DNA from: JANWHV01 sp035534995
GTDB lineage: Bacteria > Chloroflexota > UBA5177 > JANWHV01
NCBI GenBank assembly: GCA_035534995.1
Contig: DATLQX010000141.1
Coordinates: 19,073-83,072, forward strand
Length of the DNA stretch: 64,000 nt
Direction: 5' to 3'
The translations under genes were made by a program, and so were the position numbers. The notes under the pieces are model-generated. The model had not been told where the DNA came from, did not search any database, and was given only the letters and a program-made list of their open reading frames with translations. Shown here piece by piece: positions 25,384-34,432 of this stretch (positions are counted from its first letter, which is position 1; the number at the start of each line of letters is the position of its first letter).

Positions 25384-27627
25384 ATGTACACCAAGCGTGC
25401 TCTCGGAACGGCGGTGGGAGCCCTTGCTCTCACGGCCGGCCTCCTCGGTCCCTACGCCCACCCTACCGCCGCCCAACCCGCGGCGAAAACCCGCGCGACC
25501 GCGGCGCAATACAGCCTCCAGAGGATTTCCAGCCCCAACGATCCCACCTTTACCCAGTTGCTCGGGATCAATGATCAAGGGAGGATTGCCGGTTATTTCG
25601 GGAGCGGCCAGACGGTAAATGGCGATCTTCACCGCAACCAGGGCTTTACTCTCCGTTTGCCGTCCAGCTTCAAGGCCGAGAACGTGCCCCACGCGGCCCA
25701 GACGCAGGTCATCGCGATCAATAATCATGGCGACACCGCCGGCTTCTACATTGACCACCAGGGGACGACCCATGGATTCCTGGAATCCGCTGGCCGTTTC
25801 CAACGCGCGGATCGGCAAGGGATGCCGTTTAATCAAATCCTCGGGTTGAATGATCACGGACAAGCAGTGGGGTACGATCAGGATGCCCAGGGACACGATC
25901 ATGCCTATATTCGTGACCGGCATGGAAGATTTACCCTGCTTCCGCTTACCGATAGCCAGGCGACCGGGATCAACGACGCGGGGACGGTTGTGGGCTTTAC
26001 CCAGCCATCGGCTGCCACATCGGCCGGGTTCATCCTCGAGGGTGGCCTCCTGAGTCTCCTCATCTATCCGGGATCGGCCTTTACCCAGGCCCTGGGCGAG
26101 AATACGTCGGGGCAGGTAGTTGGTTTTTACCACGATGGCGCGGGAAACTCGCACGGATTCATCTATGACACACACGCGCGGACCTTCCAGACGGTGGACG
26201 TGCTGGGCGCGTCCAGTACGACCCTGAATGGGATCAATAACGCCGGCCAGGTAGTTGGCTTTTTCACGGATGCCAACGGGAATACGGTCGGTCTGGTGGG
26301 CACGCCTGGTAGCGGCCAAACGGGGACAACGTCGACCGCGACCGCCACGCCAACCGCCAGTCCTAGCGCGTCGCCGACCGCGACTCCCACCGCCACGTCG
26401 ACCATGACCAGCACCCAAACCATGAGTTCCACCATTAAGATTGGGCTGCTCTTGCCGTTCAGCGGCACGAATGCCGCACAGGGGCTCTCGGCCGAGCAGG
26501 GAGCGCAATTGGCGGTGAATCAGGCGAACGCGGCGAACCTGGTGCCTGGGGTCAATTTCGTACTCTCGGCCAGGGATGATCCCGGGAGTGCCAATGCACC
26601 AGGAAGCGATGCTAACCTTCAGGCCCTTACCAACGACCCGGAGGTAGCCGGGATCATTGGCCCCTTTGACACCACCACCGGTCGTGTCGAACTGCCGCTT
26701 GCCAATAAACTGGACGTGGCTCTGGTCAGCCCCTCGGCCGGCGATCCCTGCTTGACCAGCAGCGACGTCGCGGCCGGCTGCATCGGGAGCCCCTTTACTC
26801 TCGCCTCCGTGCGCCCAACCACCAATCTTACCTTCTTCCGTATCATCCCTACCGACCCGAAACAGGGTATGGCGCTTGCCGACTATTTGTATAAGGTGCG
26901 GCATTTCCTCACTGCCTACGTCGTGGATGACACCGGTGCCTATGGCATCGGCGTGGCGAACGCCTTCAGTAGCGAATGGCAGTTGAATGGCGGAGTGGTG
27001 GTCGGACGAACCAGTGTGCCTGAAGGAACTGCCTCGTTTATCAACCTGCTGACCCACATCGCGGTGGCACGCCCAGACGTGATTTTCTTCGGGGGCAGCG
27101 ACCCGGCGTCGGGCTCCCCCGACAGTATCGCCATTCGCCGGCAAATGCTCCAGGTTCCTTCGCTAAAAGACACGGCTTTTGCCGGTGGAGATGGGATCGA
27201 TACACCTCAGTTCGCCCAGGCGGTTGGTGCGTTTGGCGGGCCAGTCTGGAGCACGCTCACCCCTGCCGACCCCGCGGGCGTACCGGGGGCAAGCGCCTTC
27301 GTGGCACAGTATCAGGCCGCGTTCGGCGCCCCCGGCCGGTACAGCGCGAGCGGGTACGACAGCGCCAATGTTCTGCTCACGGCCATCGCCGCCGCCTTCA
27401 AGAAGGGCGCCCAGACACCAAGCGGCCCCGGCGCCGCGACGGAAGCAACGGCACTCCGCCAGATGGTGGTGGCGAACGTGGCGTCCACCTCGCTGGTTGG
27501 CGTGACCAACCCGGTCAGCTTTTCCCCTACTGGCGATCTCACCGAGGGCTTGATCAGCATCGAGCAACTTGGGAACGTGAATGGAGCACCTGGCTGGCAG
27601 CCGGCGGCGATCCAGAAAGTGCGATAA
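25384..27627 (+). CDS. HAF-repeat propeller fused to a branched-chain-amino-acid-type periplasmic-binding domain
   Basis: A 747-residue exported protein. After a signal peptide (1-31) come about six HAF-type repeats (residues 45-305, e.g. LLGINDQGRIAGYF, VIAINNHGDTAGFY, ATGINDAGTVVGF, LNGINNAGQVVGFF), then a Thr/Ala/Pro/Ser linker (about 312-350), then a Peripla_BP_6 fold (about 355-747, starting IKIGLLLPFSGTNAAQG). The binding fold normally delivers ligands to Liv-type ABC transporters, but no permease is adjacent and the fused propeller is unusual for a transporter subunit, so it may be a surface sensor or scavenging protein. ATG 25384 follows GGAGAAA. Confidence 0.85.
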   Translation: MYTKRALGTAVGALALTAGLLGPYAHPTAAQPAAKTRATAAQYSLQRISSPNDPTFTQLLGINDQGRIAGYFGSGQTVNGDLHRNQGFTLRLPSSFKAENVPHAAQTQVIAINNHGDTAGFYIDHQGTTHGFLESAGRFQRADRQGMPFNQILGLNDHGQAVGYDQDAQGHDHAYIRDRHGRFTLLPLTDSQATGINDAGTVVGFTQPSAATSAGFILEGGLLSLLIYPGSAFTQALGENTSGQVVGFYHDGAGNSHGFIYDTHARTFQTVDVLGASSTTLNGINNAGQVVGFFTDANGNTVGLVGTPGSGQTGTTSTATATPTASPSASPTATPTATSTMTSTQTMSSTIKIGLLLPFSGTNAAQGLSAEQGAQLAVNQANAANLVPGVNFVLSARDDPGSANAPGSDANLQALTNDPEVAGIIGPFDTTTGRVELPLANKLDVALVSPSAGDPCLTSSDVAAGCIGSPFTLASVRPTTNLTFFRIIPTDPKQGMALADYLYKVRHFLTAYVVDDTGAYGIGVANAFSSEWQLNGGVVVGRTSVPEGTASFINLLTHIAVARPDVIFFGGSDPASGSPDSIAIRRQMLQVPSLKDTAFAGGDGIDTPQFAQAVGAFGGPVWSTLTPADPAGVPGASAFVAQYQAAFGAPGRYSASGYDSANVLLTAIAAAFKKGAQTPSGPGAATEATALRQMVVANVASTSLVGVTNPVSFSPTGDLTEGLISIEQLGNVNGAPGWQPAAIQKVR

Positions 27628-27648
27628 GCACCAGACTCGCGAACCATG

Positions 27649-27690
27649 CGCGGTAGTCCCACCCAAACATCCTTGGGTGGGACTACCGCG
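27649..27690 (+). terminator. Strong terminator hairpin
   Basis: A perfect 18-bp inverted repeat (arms 27649-27666 and 27673-27690) with a 6-base loop, 21 bases past the stop of the HAF fusion gene. It lacks a T-run but is the strongest stem in this stretch. Confidence 0.65.
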
Positions 27691-27831
27691 ATCCAACTCA
27701 CGGATCTGTCCAACCCGCAACAGATTAGACGTTTTCCCGGACGCCTCCCCACATCAGCTTTCGGCCACGCTATCATGTTCTACGGCAGCGAAGCGATACC
27801 CACTACATACCTGTAACAAGGAGGGCCGCAT

Positions 27832-28392
27832 ATGACTGAAGTTGAGCGCTCCCTGGAATCCTTGCGCGCCCGCGTCGCGGTCCTGGAGACGGAGAACGGC
27901 CGGCTTCGACAGGCGAGTCCCGGCGTGGAGGCGGCTGGACGCGAGCTGCCTCGACGGTCGCTTCTGGTGGCCGGCCTGGGGCTCCTGGGAGCCGCCGCCG
28001 GCGGTGAGATTCTGGCTCAAGGACAGACCGCCCTCGCGGCCGGGGACGGCTCCTCCGCCGGATCATCCACCCTGGGATCCGCGGTGATCGGCGCCCAGTT
28101 TCGCCAACCCAAGCTCCTGGGCATGCGGGTGGCTCTGCGGGGCCAGCGGAGCAGTATGGCGACCTTTGCCCGCTACGAGTGGTCATTCGGGAAGCAGTTT
28201 ACCGACAGGCAGCCGCCGATCGTGCTGGCATCGGTCCTTGATCCGGCCCTGAACGTCCTCCCCGGTGACGCGCCGGTCTGCTCGGTGTTTGTCTACGGCA
28301 GCCCAGGGGCGTACGCCGCGATGATCACCGTGCACAACCTGGGTGACGCCACTCCTACGGTTGAAGTGAATTTGCTCGCGTTCGGCGGCTGA
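27832..28392 (+). CDS. Tat-exported small protein with N-terminal coiled coil
   Basis: A 186-residue protein of unknown function. Residues 1-30 form a short coiled coil (MTEVERSLESLRARVAVLE) ahead of a twin-arginine signal (PRRSLLVAGLGLLGAAAGG), which means the coiled coil stays cytoplasmic unless cleaved. The exported part (about 75-186) is beta-rich with no cysteine pair or known motif. ATG 27832 has AAGGAGG upstream. It is followed 9 bases later by the end of a convergent secreted-protein gene. Confidence 0.7.
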   Translation: MTEVERSLESLRARVAVLETENGRLRQASPGVEAAGRELPRRSLLVAGLGLLGAAAGGEILAQGQTALAAGDGSSAGSSTLGSAVIGAQFRQPKLLGMRVALRGQRSSMATFARYEWSFGKQFTDRQPPIVLASVLDPALNVLPGDAPVCSVFVYGSPGAYAAMITVHNLGDATPTVEVNLLAFGG

Positions 28393-28401
28393 TCAGGGCG
28401 C

Positions 28402-30615
28402 TTATTCCAGCCACCAGGACTGGAGGCAGGTAGCACGGGGGACCATCCCCGTATCGGCGAGCGTGTCACCGCCATGTCGGCACACGCTCAAGGTGGAGAC
28501 CCGGCCCGACGGCGCCTGGAGCACGGCCGCCGAGGAGCTTTCATATAACGGATTTTCTCCCATACGGTACGCGGAGGTAGCGGCCCCTTCGAGAAGCCAG
28601 GCGCTCACCACCGGCGCGCCCATCGCCAGATCGGCGCCAAACGGACCCGCCACGCCATCATTGGCATACAGCTCCGTCCTATAGCCGACTACCGCATGGA
28701 GGCCGCCAAAGACAGGCAGCCAATCGCGGTACGGCGCCGTCGTATCCTCGGGCGAGGCGATCAGGGACGGGGTGCGCGCCACCCAAAACGCCAGTCCGGC
28801 TTGCTTCCCTCTCGCGCCGCCCAATGCGCCCAGACTGGCGACGTTCACAGCCCCGCCGGTATAGCGGTCAGTGATAAAGTGCCCCTGGCCACCCGGTGCC
28901 TCCGATTCCAGGACTCGCGCGGTGTTCGCGTAGGCGGCAAAGTTCCGGGCGGTGGTGAAGGCGGCCGGGGTGGAGGAGGGTCCGATCCTTCCGGGCGCTC
29001 CCGCCAGGCCCTGAAGTCTGGGCCAGAAGGACAGGACTCCCTGCTGGAAGGCCAGGGAGTCCTGGTGCCAGGCCGGCATCGGTCCCTGGACCACGAACCG
29101 CGCGATCCCATCACTGTCTAGATCAGCCGGGCCGGCGGAGCGACTGCTCGCGGCGATGGTTGGTCCCAGGGTAGGCAGTGGTTCCGGCTCGCGGGCCGCC
29201 ACCGGCTCATAGCCGATGACGTGATCGACGGCCACGCCGCCCGCGTGAACGGAGGCGGTGAAGCGATAGGCCGGTTCGAGATAGGATTGGTTTCCGTCGT
29301 AATAGGTGAGAGCGATGCTGTCGAGCGTGACCGGTAGGCCGGCGCCGACCGTCGCCAGTTGGGCCTGGATCGATCCGAGCACATCGCCGGCTGGGCGCGG
29401 CGTCAAGAGGAATCCCGCGAGCACGGCGGTACGCCAGCTACGGATATAGCCTTGGAGGGAACCATCAGGCCCGAGCACGAGTGCCGCCCGCGATCCCGGG
29501 CCGTAGACGGGGAAGACTCCTACCCTCCGAGCCACCGGGAAGAAGATCAGTCTGGTGCTCCTGGTTCCGGGCCGCTGGCCCGACGCCAAGGTGCCGGCAA
29601 ACAGCGGCTGCGCCAACAGGCTCTTGGTCGCGTCACGAGGAATCAGGGCGCTGGTGCCCAGAACGGCTTGAGCCGCTTGCGTTAGCCGCTCGATCGGGGC
29701 CATGGTTGGACCAGCAGCCGGGAGGACGGGAAAGACGGCGCTATCGCCGGTTTCCCAGTCGGCATACGCTACTAAGCGCGTTCCATCGTACCCGGCAACG
29801 ATGTGCGTTCCGTGCTGGTCCGGGATAGTCATGATCCTTGCGCGCGGTGACAGCCGATCGAGCTGGCCGAGCATAAAGTTGAGTGGCGGCGCCGTGCGGA
29901 CGAGGCGATAGATAGGCAAGGGACCGCCGATCGCGCGGAAGGTGGGTGGCACGCTGGGGACGGGAGTCGCCGTCGCTACTGCCGTGGAAGAGGCGATGGG
30001 AGAGGCGAGCGAGGCTACCGTGCTGGTGGCGGATGCCGGGACGGTTGGGGTGGCTGTAATGGTAGGGGTAGGGGTATCGGTATCGGTATCAGTGGGGGTC
30101 AGGGTAACGGTCGCGGTCACGGCGATCGTTTCGGTAACGGTAGGGGTAGCGGTCGCGGCAACGACTACGGTGAAGGGCGCCGAGGGACTGAGATCGCCCA
30201 CGCGCACGATAAAGAGGTGTTGCGGTCCTGGCAGGGCGCCGGCCGGCACCTGCTCGGTCACGGAAGCCCCCGTGCAGTCGGCGCCGAAGCCGAGGGTGGG
30301 CGCGGCTCCTGGGACGCCGGTGCAGGCTGCCAGCTTCTGGGTATCGATCGGCGAACCAGTGTCAAAGACGATGGCGGCGGTCAGGCCCTGCTGCCCAAGG
30401 GTCGGGTCGAACCCGACGGCGCTTAGGGACACGGAACTGCCCGGAAGGCCGGATTGTGGCTGCACGGTGATGGTGGGGCCCGCCGCCGCGTGGACGACAA
30501 GCGGCACGCCGCCGCGGTTCATGGCATCCGGTGCCCCCAAGGACGCCAATAGCAAGGCCAGCGAGGCAGTGAGGAGGCCGCGAATGTGCGTGCGCCGAAG
30601 CCCCATATTCCTCAA
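28402..30615 (-). CDS. Large secreted protein with Thr/Pro/Ala/Val-rich linker
   Basis: A 737-residue exported protein not matched to a named family. It has a signal peptide (about 1-43), an Ig-like N-terminal domain (about 44-155, ITVQPQSGLPGSSVSLSAVG), a low-complexity T/P/A/V linker (about 155-225; imperfect hexanucleotide repeats in the DNA near 30.05-30.15 kb) and a large C-terminal domain of about 500 residues with no membrane span. TTG 30615 is chosen since AGGAGGT lies 5 bases upstream; ATG 30606 is the alternative. A single Cys pair near the C-terminus may form a disulphide. Confidence 0.7.
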   Translation of the reverse strand: MRNMGLRRTHIRGLLTASLALLLASLGAPDAMNRGGVPLVVHAAAGPTITVQPQSGLPGSSVSLSAVGFDPTLGQQGLTAAIVFDTGSPIDTQKLAACTGVPGAAPTLGFGADCTGASVTEQVPAGALPGPQHLFIVRVGDLSPSAPFTVVVAATATPTVTETIAVTATVTLTPTDTDTDTPTPTITATPTVPASATSTVASLASPIASSTAVATATPVPSVPPTFRAIGGPLPIYRLVRTAPPLNFMLGQLDRLSPRARIMTIPDQHGTHIVAGYDGTRLVAYADWETGDSAVFPVLPAAGPTMAPIERLTQAAQAVLGTSALIPRDATKSLLAQPLFAGTLASGQRPGTRSTRLIFFPVARRVGVFPVYGPGSRAALVLGPDGSLQGYIRSWRTAVLAGFLLTPRPAGDVLGSIQAQLATVGAGLPVTLDSIALTYYDGNQSYLEPAYRFTASVHAGGVAVDHVIGYEPVAAREPEPLPTLGPTIAASSRSAGPADLDSDGIARFVVQGPMPAWHQDSLAFQQGVLSFWPRLQGLAGAPGRIGPSSTPAAFTTARNFAAYANTARVLESEAPGGQGHFITDRYTGGAVNVASLGALGGARGKQAGLAFWVARTPSLIASPEDTTAPYRDWLPVFGGLHAVVGYRTELYANDGVAGPFGADLAMGAPVVSAWLLEGAATSAYRMGENPLYESSSAAVLQAPSGRVSTLSVCRHGGDTLADTGMVPRATCLQSWWLE

Positions 30616-30739
30616 AATTGACCTCCTTGGTGTGGTAGAGTATAGAGCATCCCGAAGCGAATAGGGATGTCACTACTCAATGATCGCGGCAGAATTCACT
30701 CCGGTTTGGGGTGGTGGATCGACCGAAGGAGGCAATAGG

Positions 30740-31219
30740 GTGGCATTCAATGCCTATATCATCTTTGAAGGCGAAAAGCAAGGAAAGTTCAAGGGAGATT
30801 CGACCCTTGCCGCCCCGGCAGGCTCTTCTCGGCTGTTAGCGTACACGTACGAGGTGACCTCCCCGCGTGATATCGCCTCCGGTTTGCCCACCGGCAAGCG
30901 CATGCATAAGCCTTTCGTCATCCTCAAGGAGTGGGATGCCTCGTCCCCGCAAATGCTCCAGGCATGCGTCGCCAACGAAGTCCTGCGGGTAGTGACTCTT
31001 GCGTTTCATCGAACTACATCTTCTGGTGAGCAACAACTCTACCATACAGTCACGCTCAGCAACGCCACCATCTCCAACTTGAAACAGTATGTCGCGGATC
31101 CAGTCCTCGCGGCGGAATACGACGCGGCTGATCTGGAGGAGGTTTCATTTACCTACCAAAAGATCACGATCTCCTACACGCAAGGCAATAAGTCGGCGGT
31201 AGACGACTGGGAAGCCTAG
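30740..31219 (+). CDS. Hcp-like (type VI tube protein family) protein
   Basis: A 159-residue protein with the Hcp fold pattern: FNAYIIFEGEKQGKFKGDST at the start, GKRMHKPFVILKEWD in the middle, HTVTLSNATISNLKQY and EEVSFTYQKITISY toward the end. Hcp forms the tube of type VI secretion systems or serves as effector. No other type VI gene is in the window, so its role here is open; orphan Hcp-like proteins are known outside Proteobacteria. GTG 30740 has GGAGG 7 bases upstream. Confidence 0.8.
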   Translation: MAFNAYIIFEGEKQGKFKGDSTLAAPAGSSRLLAYTYEVTSPRDIASGLPTGKRMHKPFVILKEWDASSPQMLQACVANEVLRVVTLAFHRTTSSGEQQLYHTVTLSNATISNLKQYVADPVLAAEYDAADLEEVSFTYQKITISYTQGNKSAVDDWEA

Positions 31220-31227
31220 CAGGCTGG

Positions 31228-32070
31228 TCAGTCGCTTTTAGCGCCACGGGGGGTCACGGCCCGCAGGTCCTCCTCAATCCGGCGAACGGCGGCCAGCAGG
31301 TACGGGAGCAGTTCCTCGCGTAAGAACTCCGGCCCGCCTCGACGGGTCGGAGCCGAGACGTTGACGGCCGCGATTACCTTGCCATGGAGATCATGGATGG
31401 GGACGGCGATCGCCCTCAGTCCCTCCTCAAGCTCCTCGTCCACCATGGCCCACCCCTGCCGGCGTACCTGGAGAATCTCCGCCCGCAGTTTTGCCGGATC
31501 GGTGATCGTCCATTGGGTCAGCGGTAACAACCGCACGGACGCGAGATAGCCTTCCAGCCACTCATCGCCCTGGCCGGCGAGCAGGGCCCGGCCCATGGAG
31601 GTGGCGTAGGCGGGAAACCGGGTGCCCACCCCAATGACTACGGTCATGATCCTGCGGGTGGGAACCCGCGCGACGTAGACCACCTCGTCATCAGCGAGCA
31701 CGGACACGGAGGAGGACTCATGGACGGTGGCGACCAGGGCTTCCAGGTGCGGCGTGGCCACCTCGGAAAGTCCGAGGCTGGAGAGATAAGCAAACCCCAA
31801 TTCAAGGATACGCGGACGTAAGGCGAACAGTCGCCCGGCCTGGCTTACGTATCCCAGCTCAACCAGCGTATGAAGAAAGCGGCGCGCGGCGGCGCGGGTC
31901 AGCGAAGTGGCTCGGGCCACTTCACTGAGGGTCAACTCAGGATGCTCGGCGCTGAAGGCTCGGATCACCGCCAATCCCCGTTCGAGAGATTGCACGAAGT
32001 CCGCGCTGCCCGGTGAACGCCCGTCCGTCAGAGTATCTTTATCGGGATCGCGTTCTAAATCCAGCACCAC
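31228..32070 (-). CDS. IclR-family regulator of the aromatic-acid locus (PcaR/PobR-like)
   Basis: A 280-residue regulator with a winged helix at about 25-90 (QSLERGLAVIRAFS, LTLSEVARATSLTRAAARRFL) and an IclR effector-binding domain at about 100-265. The sequence is of the PcaR/PcaU/PobR branch that controls protocatechuate and 4-hydroxybenzoate genes in response to pathway metabolites. It is divergent from the aromatic operon and faces a GTTCG-N5-CGAAC palindrome. Start is GTG 32070 with GAGGAGG upstream. Whether it activates or represses cannot be told. Confidence 0.88.
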   Translation of the reverse strand: MVLDLERDPDKDTLTDGRSPGSADFVQSLERGLAVIRAFSAEHPELTLSEVARATSLTRAAARRFLHTLVELGYVSQAGRLFALRPRILELGFAYLSSLGLSEVATPHLEALVATVHESSSVSVLADDEVVYVARVPTRRIMTVVIGVGTRFPAYATSMGRALLAGQGDEWLEGYLASVRLLPLTQWTITDPAKLRAEILQVRRQGWAMVDEELEEGLRAIAVPIHDLHGKVIAAVNVSAPTRRGGPEFLREELLPYLLAAVRRIEEDLRAVTPRGAKSD

Positions 32071-32210
32071 GGGGCCTCCTCAAACGGGCGACGTTCCCAG
32101 CAAGCACTCGTTCGCGCTACCGCGCGACTGCCGAACGTACGTCCTTGATGCGAACACTATCCCATCCCGCGCTATCTCGGTCAATCCCTTGGGCTGCCGT
32201 CGCCGAGCAG

Positions 32211-32239
32211 TTGACGCCCGTCCCGCGCTGTGCTATAAA
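32211..32239 (+). promoter_or_regulatory. Sigma-70-type promoter of the aromatic operon
   Basis: TTGACG (32211-32216), 17 bases, TATAAA (32234-32239), pointing at the binding-protein gene that opens the 13-kb aromatic operon. Confidence 0.65.
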
Positions 32240-32249
32240 CGGTCTATCC

Positions 32250-32285
32250 ATGTTCAGGGAAAGAACATGCGTTCGTATACCGAAC
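32250..32285. promoter_or_regulatory. Two palindromes, candidate IclR-family operators
   Basis: ATGTTC-N7-GAACAT (32250-32268) and GTTCG-TATAC-CGAAC (32271-32285) lie just downstream of the -10 box. The second equals the core of operators described for PcaU/PcaR-type regulators, in which GTTCG half-sites flank about 5 bases. Confidence 0.6.
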
Positions 32286-32305
32286 AAGTGTAGGGAGGCG
32301 CGGCG

Positions 32306-33676
32306 ATGGCGGCTCAGGACGAGGCAGACAGGCGCGATATTCCAGCACACGGCGAAACCGATGGGAAGTCGGGGGCGCGTGGACCGAGCAGGCGCCAGGT
32401 ACTCCAGGCGGCCGCGGTCAGCGGGGCGGCATTGGCCGGTACCACGATCCTTGAGGGCACGTCTTCGGTTCGGGCCAGCGCCCGCTCCCGTGCCTCGGGG
32501 ACGATCAAGATTGGTTTTGTCAGCCCCCGCACAGGCCCGGCGGCGGGATTCGGCGAGCCTGATGGCTACGTGCTTGGGCTGGCCAAAAAGGCGTTCGCCC
32601 GCGGTCTGACCATCGCCGGCAGTCACTACAGCGTGGAGATCATTGACAAGGATAGCCAGTCGGGGCCGCGGAGCGCCCAGGTCGCGAACGACCTAATCAA
32701 CGGCGATCAGGTTGATCTCCTGCTGACCACCTCCGCGCCGGAGACCGTCAATCCCGTCTCCGATGCGGCCGAGGCTTCGGGCGTACCTTGCGTGTCCACG
32801 GTAGTCCCCTGGGAATCCTGGTACTTTGGGCGCCAGGCCAATCCAGCCAAGCCGGTCCCGTTCAAGTTCACCTATCACTTCTGCTTTGGCGTGGCCCAGT
32901 TCGCGGATGCCTATACCCACCTCTGGCCCGAGGTGGCGACCAATCGGAAGGTTGGAGTCATGTGGCCGAACGACGCTGACGGCAACGCGATTCGGGCGAA
33001 CCTGGGACCGGCCCTGAAGAAGGCAGGCTACACCATTGTTGACCCCGGCGCCTATACCGACGGCACGAACGACTATTCCTCGCAAATCTCGAAGTTCAAG
33101 TCCGAGAACTGCCAGATCTTCAATACGTTTCCCATTCCTCCCGACTTCGCCACGTTCTGGCGGCAGGCCGCGCAACAGGGCTATAAGCCCAAGATCGCCC
33201 AGATCGCCAAGACCGGGCTCTTCCCCTCGCAAGTGGATTCTCTCGGCTCGATTGGCGCCAACCTGGCCAGCGCCGTCTATTGGGGACCGACCTGGCCCTA
33301 CCGGTCTTCCCTGACCGGCGTAACCTCGAAGGATCTGGCCTCCGGCTACGAACATTCCGCCGGCAAGCAATGGAATCAGCAGCTTGGCGCCAGCCTTGCC
33401 CTGTTCGATGTCGCCGCCGCTGTCCTCGTGGCGAGCGGCAACCCCAAAAATAAGGCAAAAGTCGCCGCCGCCATGGCGCGCCTCTCCGTGGATACCCCGC
33501 TCGGTCATCTCGCCTGGGGCAAAGGCCCGCTGCCTCCGAACGTGGTCGCCACTCCGATCATTGGCGGCCAATGGCGGGCGGTGAAAGGCAGCAAATACCA
33601 ACTGGACTTCGTCATCTGTGAACATGCTTCCGATCCGCGAGTTCCCATCGCCTCTAAACTGACCCCCTATAGCTAG
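32306..33676 (+). CDS. Tat-exported ABC transporter binding protein, hydrophobic/aromatic-acid type
   Basis: A 456-residue protein with a twin-arginine signal (SRRQVLQAAAVSGAALAGTT, residues about 30-50) and a Peripla_BP_6 fold (IKIGFVSPRTGPAAGFGEPD). It is the receptor of the branched-chain-amino-acid-type transporter encoded next to it. Because it is embedded in the 4-hydroxybenzoate/protocatechuate genes, its ligand is inferred to be an aromatic acid of this pathway. ATG 32306 has GGGAGG 7 bases upstream. Confidence 0.85.
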   Translation: MAAQDEADRRDIPAHGETDGKSGARGPSRRQVLQAAAVSGAALAGTTILEGTSSVRASARSRASGTIKIGFVSPRTGPAAGFGEPDGYVLGLAKKAFARGLTIAGSHYSVEIIDKDSQSGPRSAQVANDLINGDQVDLLLTTSAPETVNPVSDAAEASGVPCVSTVVPWESWYFGRQANPAKPVPFKFTYHFCFGVAQFADAYTHLWPEVATNRKVGVMWPNDADGNAIRANLGPALKKAGYTIVDPGAYTDGTNDYSSQISKFKSENCQIFNTFPIPPDFATFWRQAAQQGYKPKIAQIAKTGLFPSQVDSLGSIGANLASAVYWGPTWPYRSSLTGVTSKDLASGYEHSAGKQWNQQLGASLALFDVAAAVLVASGNPKNKAKVAAAMARLSVDTPLGHLAWGKGPLPPNVVATPIIGGQWRAVKGSKYQLDFVICEHASDPRVPIASKLTPYS

Positions 33677-33715
33677 CCAAGGTTGTACCAGGGTAATGAC
33701 GAGAGGCCGATAGCG

Positions 33716-34432
33716 GTGACCACCCCACTGTTGGAAGCAGCCGGCGTGGGCCGGCGCTTCGGCGCTCTGGTCGTGCTCGACGGGGTCGATTTTAGCCTTG
33801 GAGCCGGCGAGGCGGTCGGGATCGTCGGCCCCAATGGGGCTGGGAAGACCACGCTGCTGAATATACTGGCCGGAGCGCTCCGCCCGACCACGGGCAGGGT
33901 TCGACTGCGGGGCTCGGACATCACCAACCTGCGGGTGGATCGCTGCTGCCGGTTGGGCATTGCCCGAACCCATCAAGTGCCGCGCCCCTTTGGCGGCATG
34001 ACCGTTTTTGAAAACGTTCTGGTCGGCGCCACACTTCGTGGTCCCGCCGCCTATACCCATGGAAGTGAGGTGCTCGAACTCTGCGGGCTGATCGAGTTGG
34101 CGAATCGCCGGGCCGACAGTCTCGGCCTGCTCGATCGAAAGCGGCTGGAACTGGCGCGCGCCCTCTCCACCAGTCCCGCGGTATTGCTTCTGGATGAGAT
34201 TGGCGGCGGCCTCACCGACGCCGAGGCAGCGGACCTGCTGCTGACCATTCGGGAGGTGCGGCGGCGGGACATCGCCATCGTCTGGATCGAACATATCGTC
34301 CATATCCTGATGCAGGGGGTGGACCGCTTGGTCTGCCTTGACGTGGGGCGGGTGATCGCGGACGGGCCACCCGAAGCGGTGCTGGAAAACGCCGCCGTGA
34401 TCGACGCCTATCTGGGAGGTAGTCACCCTTGA
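33716..34432 (+). CDS. ABC transporter ATP-binding protein, LivG type
   Basis: A 238-residue ATPase with Walker A (GPNGAGKTT), a Q-loop region, a degenerate signature segment (DSLGLLDRKRLELARAL in place of a clear LSGGQ) and Walker B (VLLLDEIGGGL). It pairs with the LivF-type ATPase to power uptake. The weak signature sequence, in which LSGGQ reads as LGLLD, is often tolerated in LivG proteins but is worth noting. GTG 33716 has GAGAGG upstream. The next gene overlaps it by 4 bases (TTGA). Confidence 0.88.
   Translation: MTTPLLEAAGVGRRFGALVVLDGVDFSLGAGEAVGIVGPNGAGKTTLLNILAGALRPTTGRVRLRGSDITNLRVDRCCRLGIARTHQVPRPFGGMTVFENVLVGATLRGPAAYTHGSEVLELCGLIELANRRADSLGLLDRKRLELARALSTSPAVLLLDEIGGGLTDAEAADLLLTIREVRRRDIAIVWIEHIVHILMQGVDRLVCLDVGRVIADGPPEAVLENAAVIDAYLGGSHP

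Noticed and set aside
25351..27144. Long minus-strand open frame opposite the HAF-propeller fusion
   Set aside because: Shadow of a well-supported secreted protein; composition is Arg/Gly-rich as expected of an antisense frame in GC-rich DNA.
32693..34426. Minus-strand frame of 577 codons across the binding-protein and LivG genes
   Set aside because: It spans two real genes in antisense and shows no family motif.
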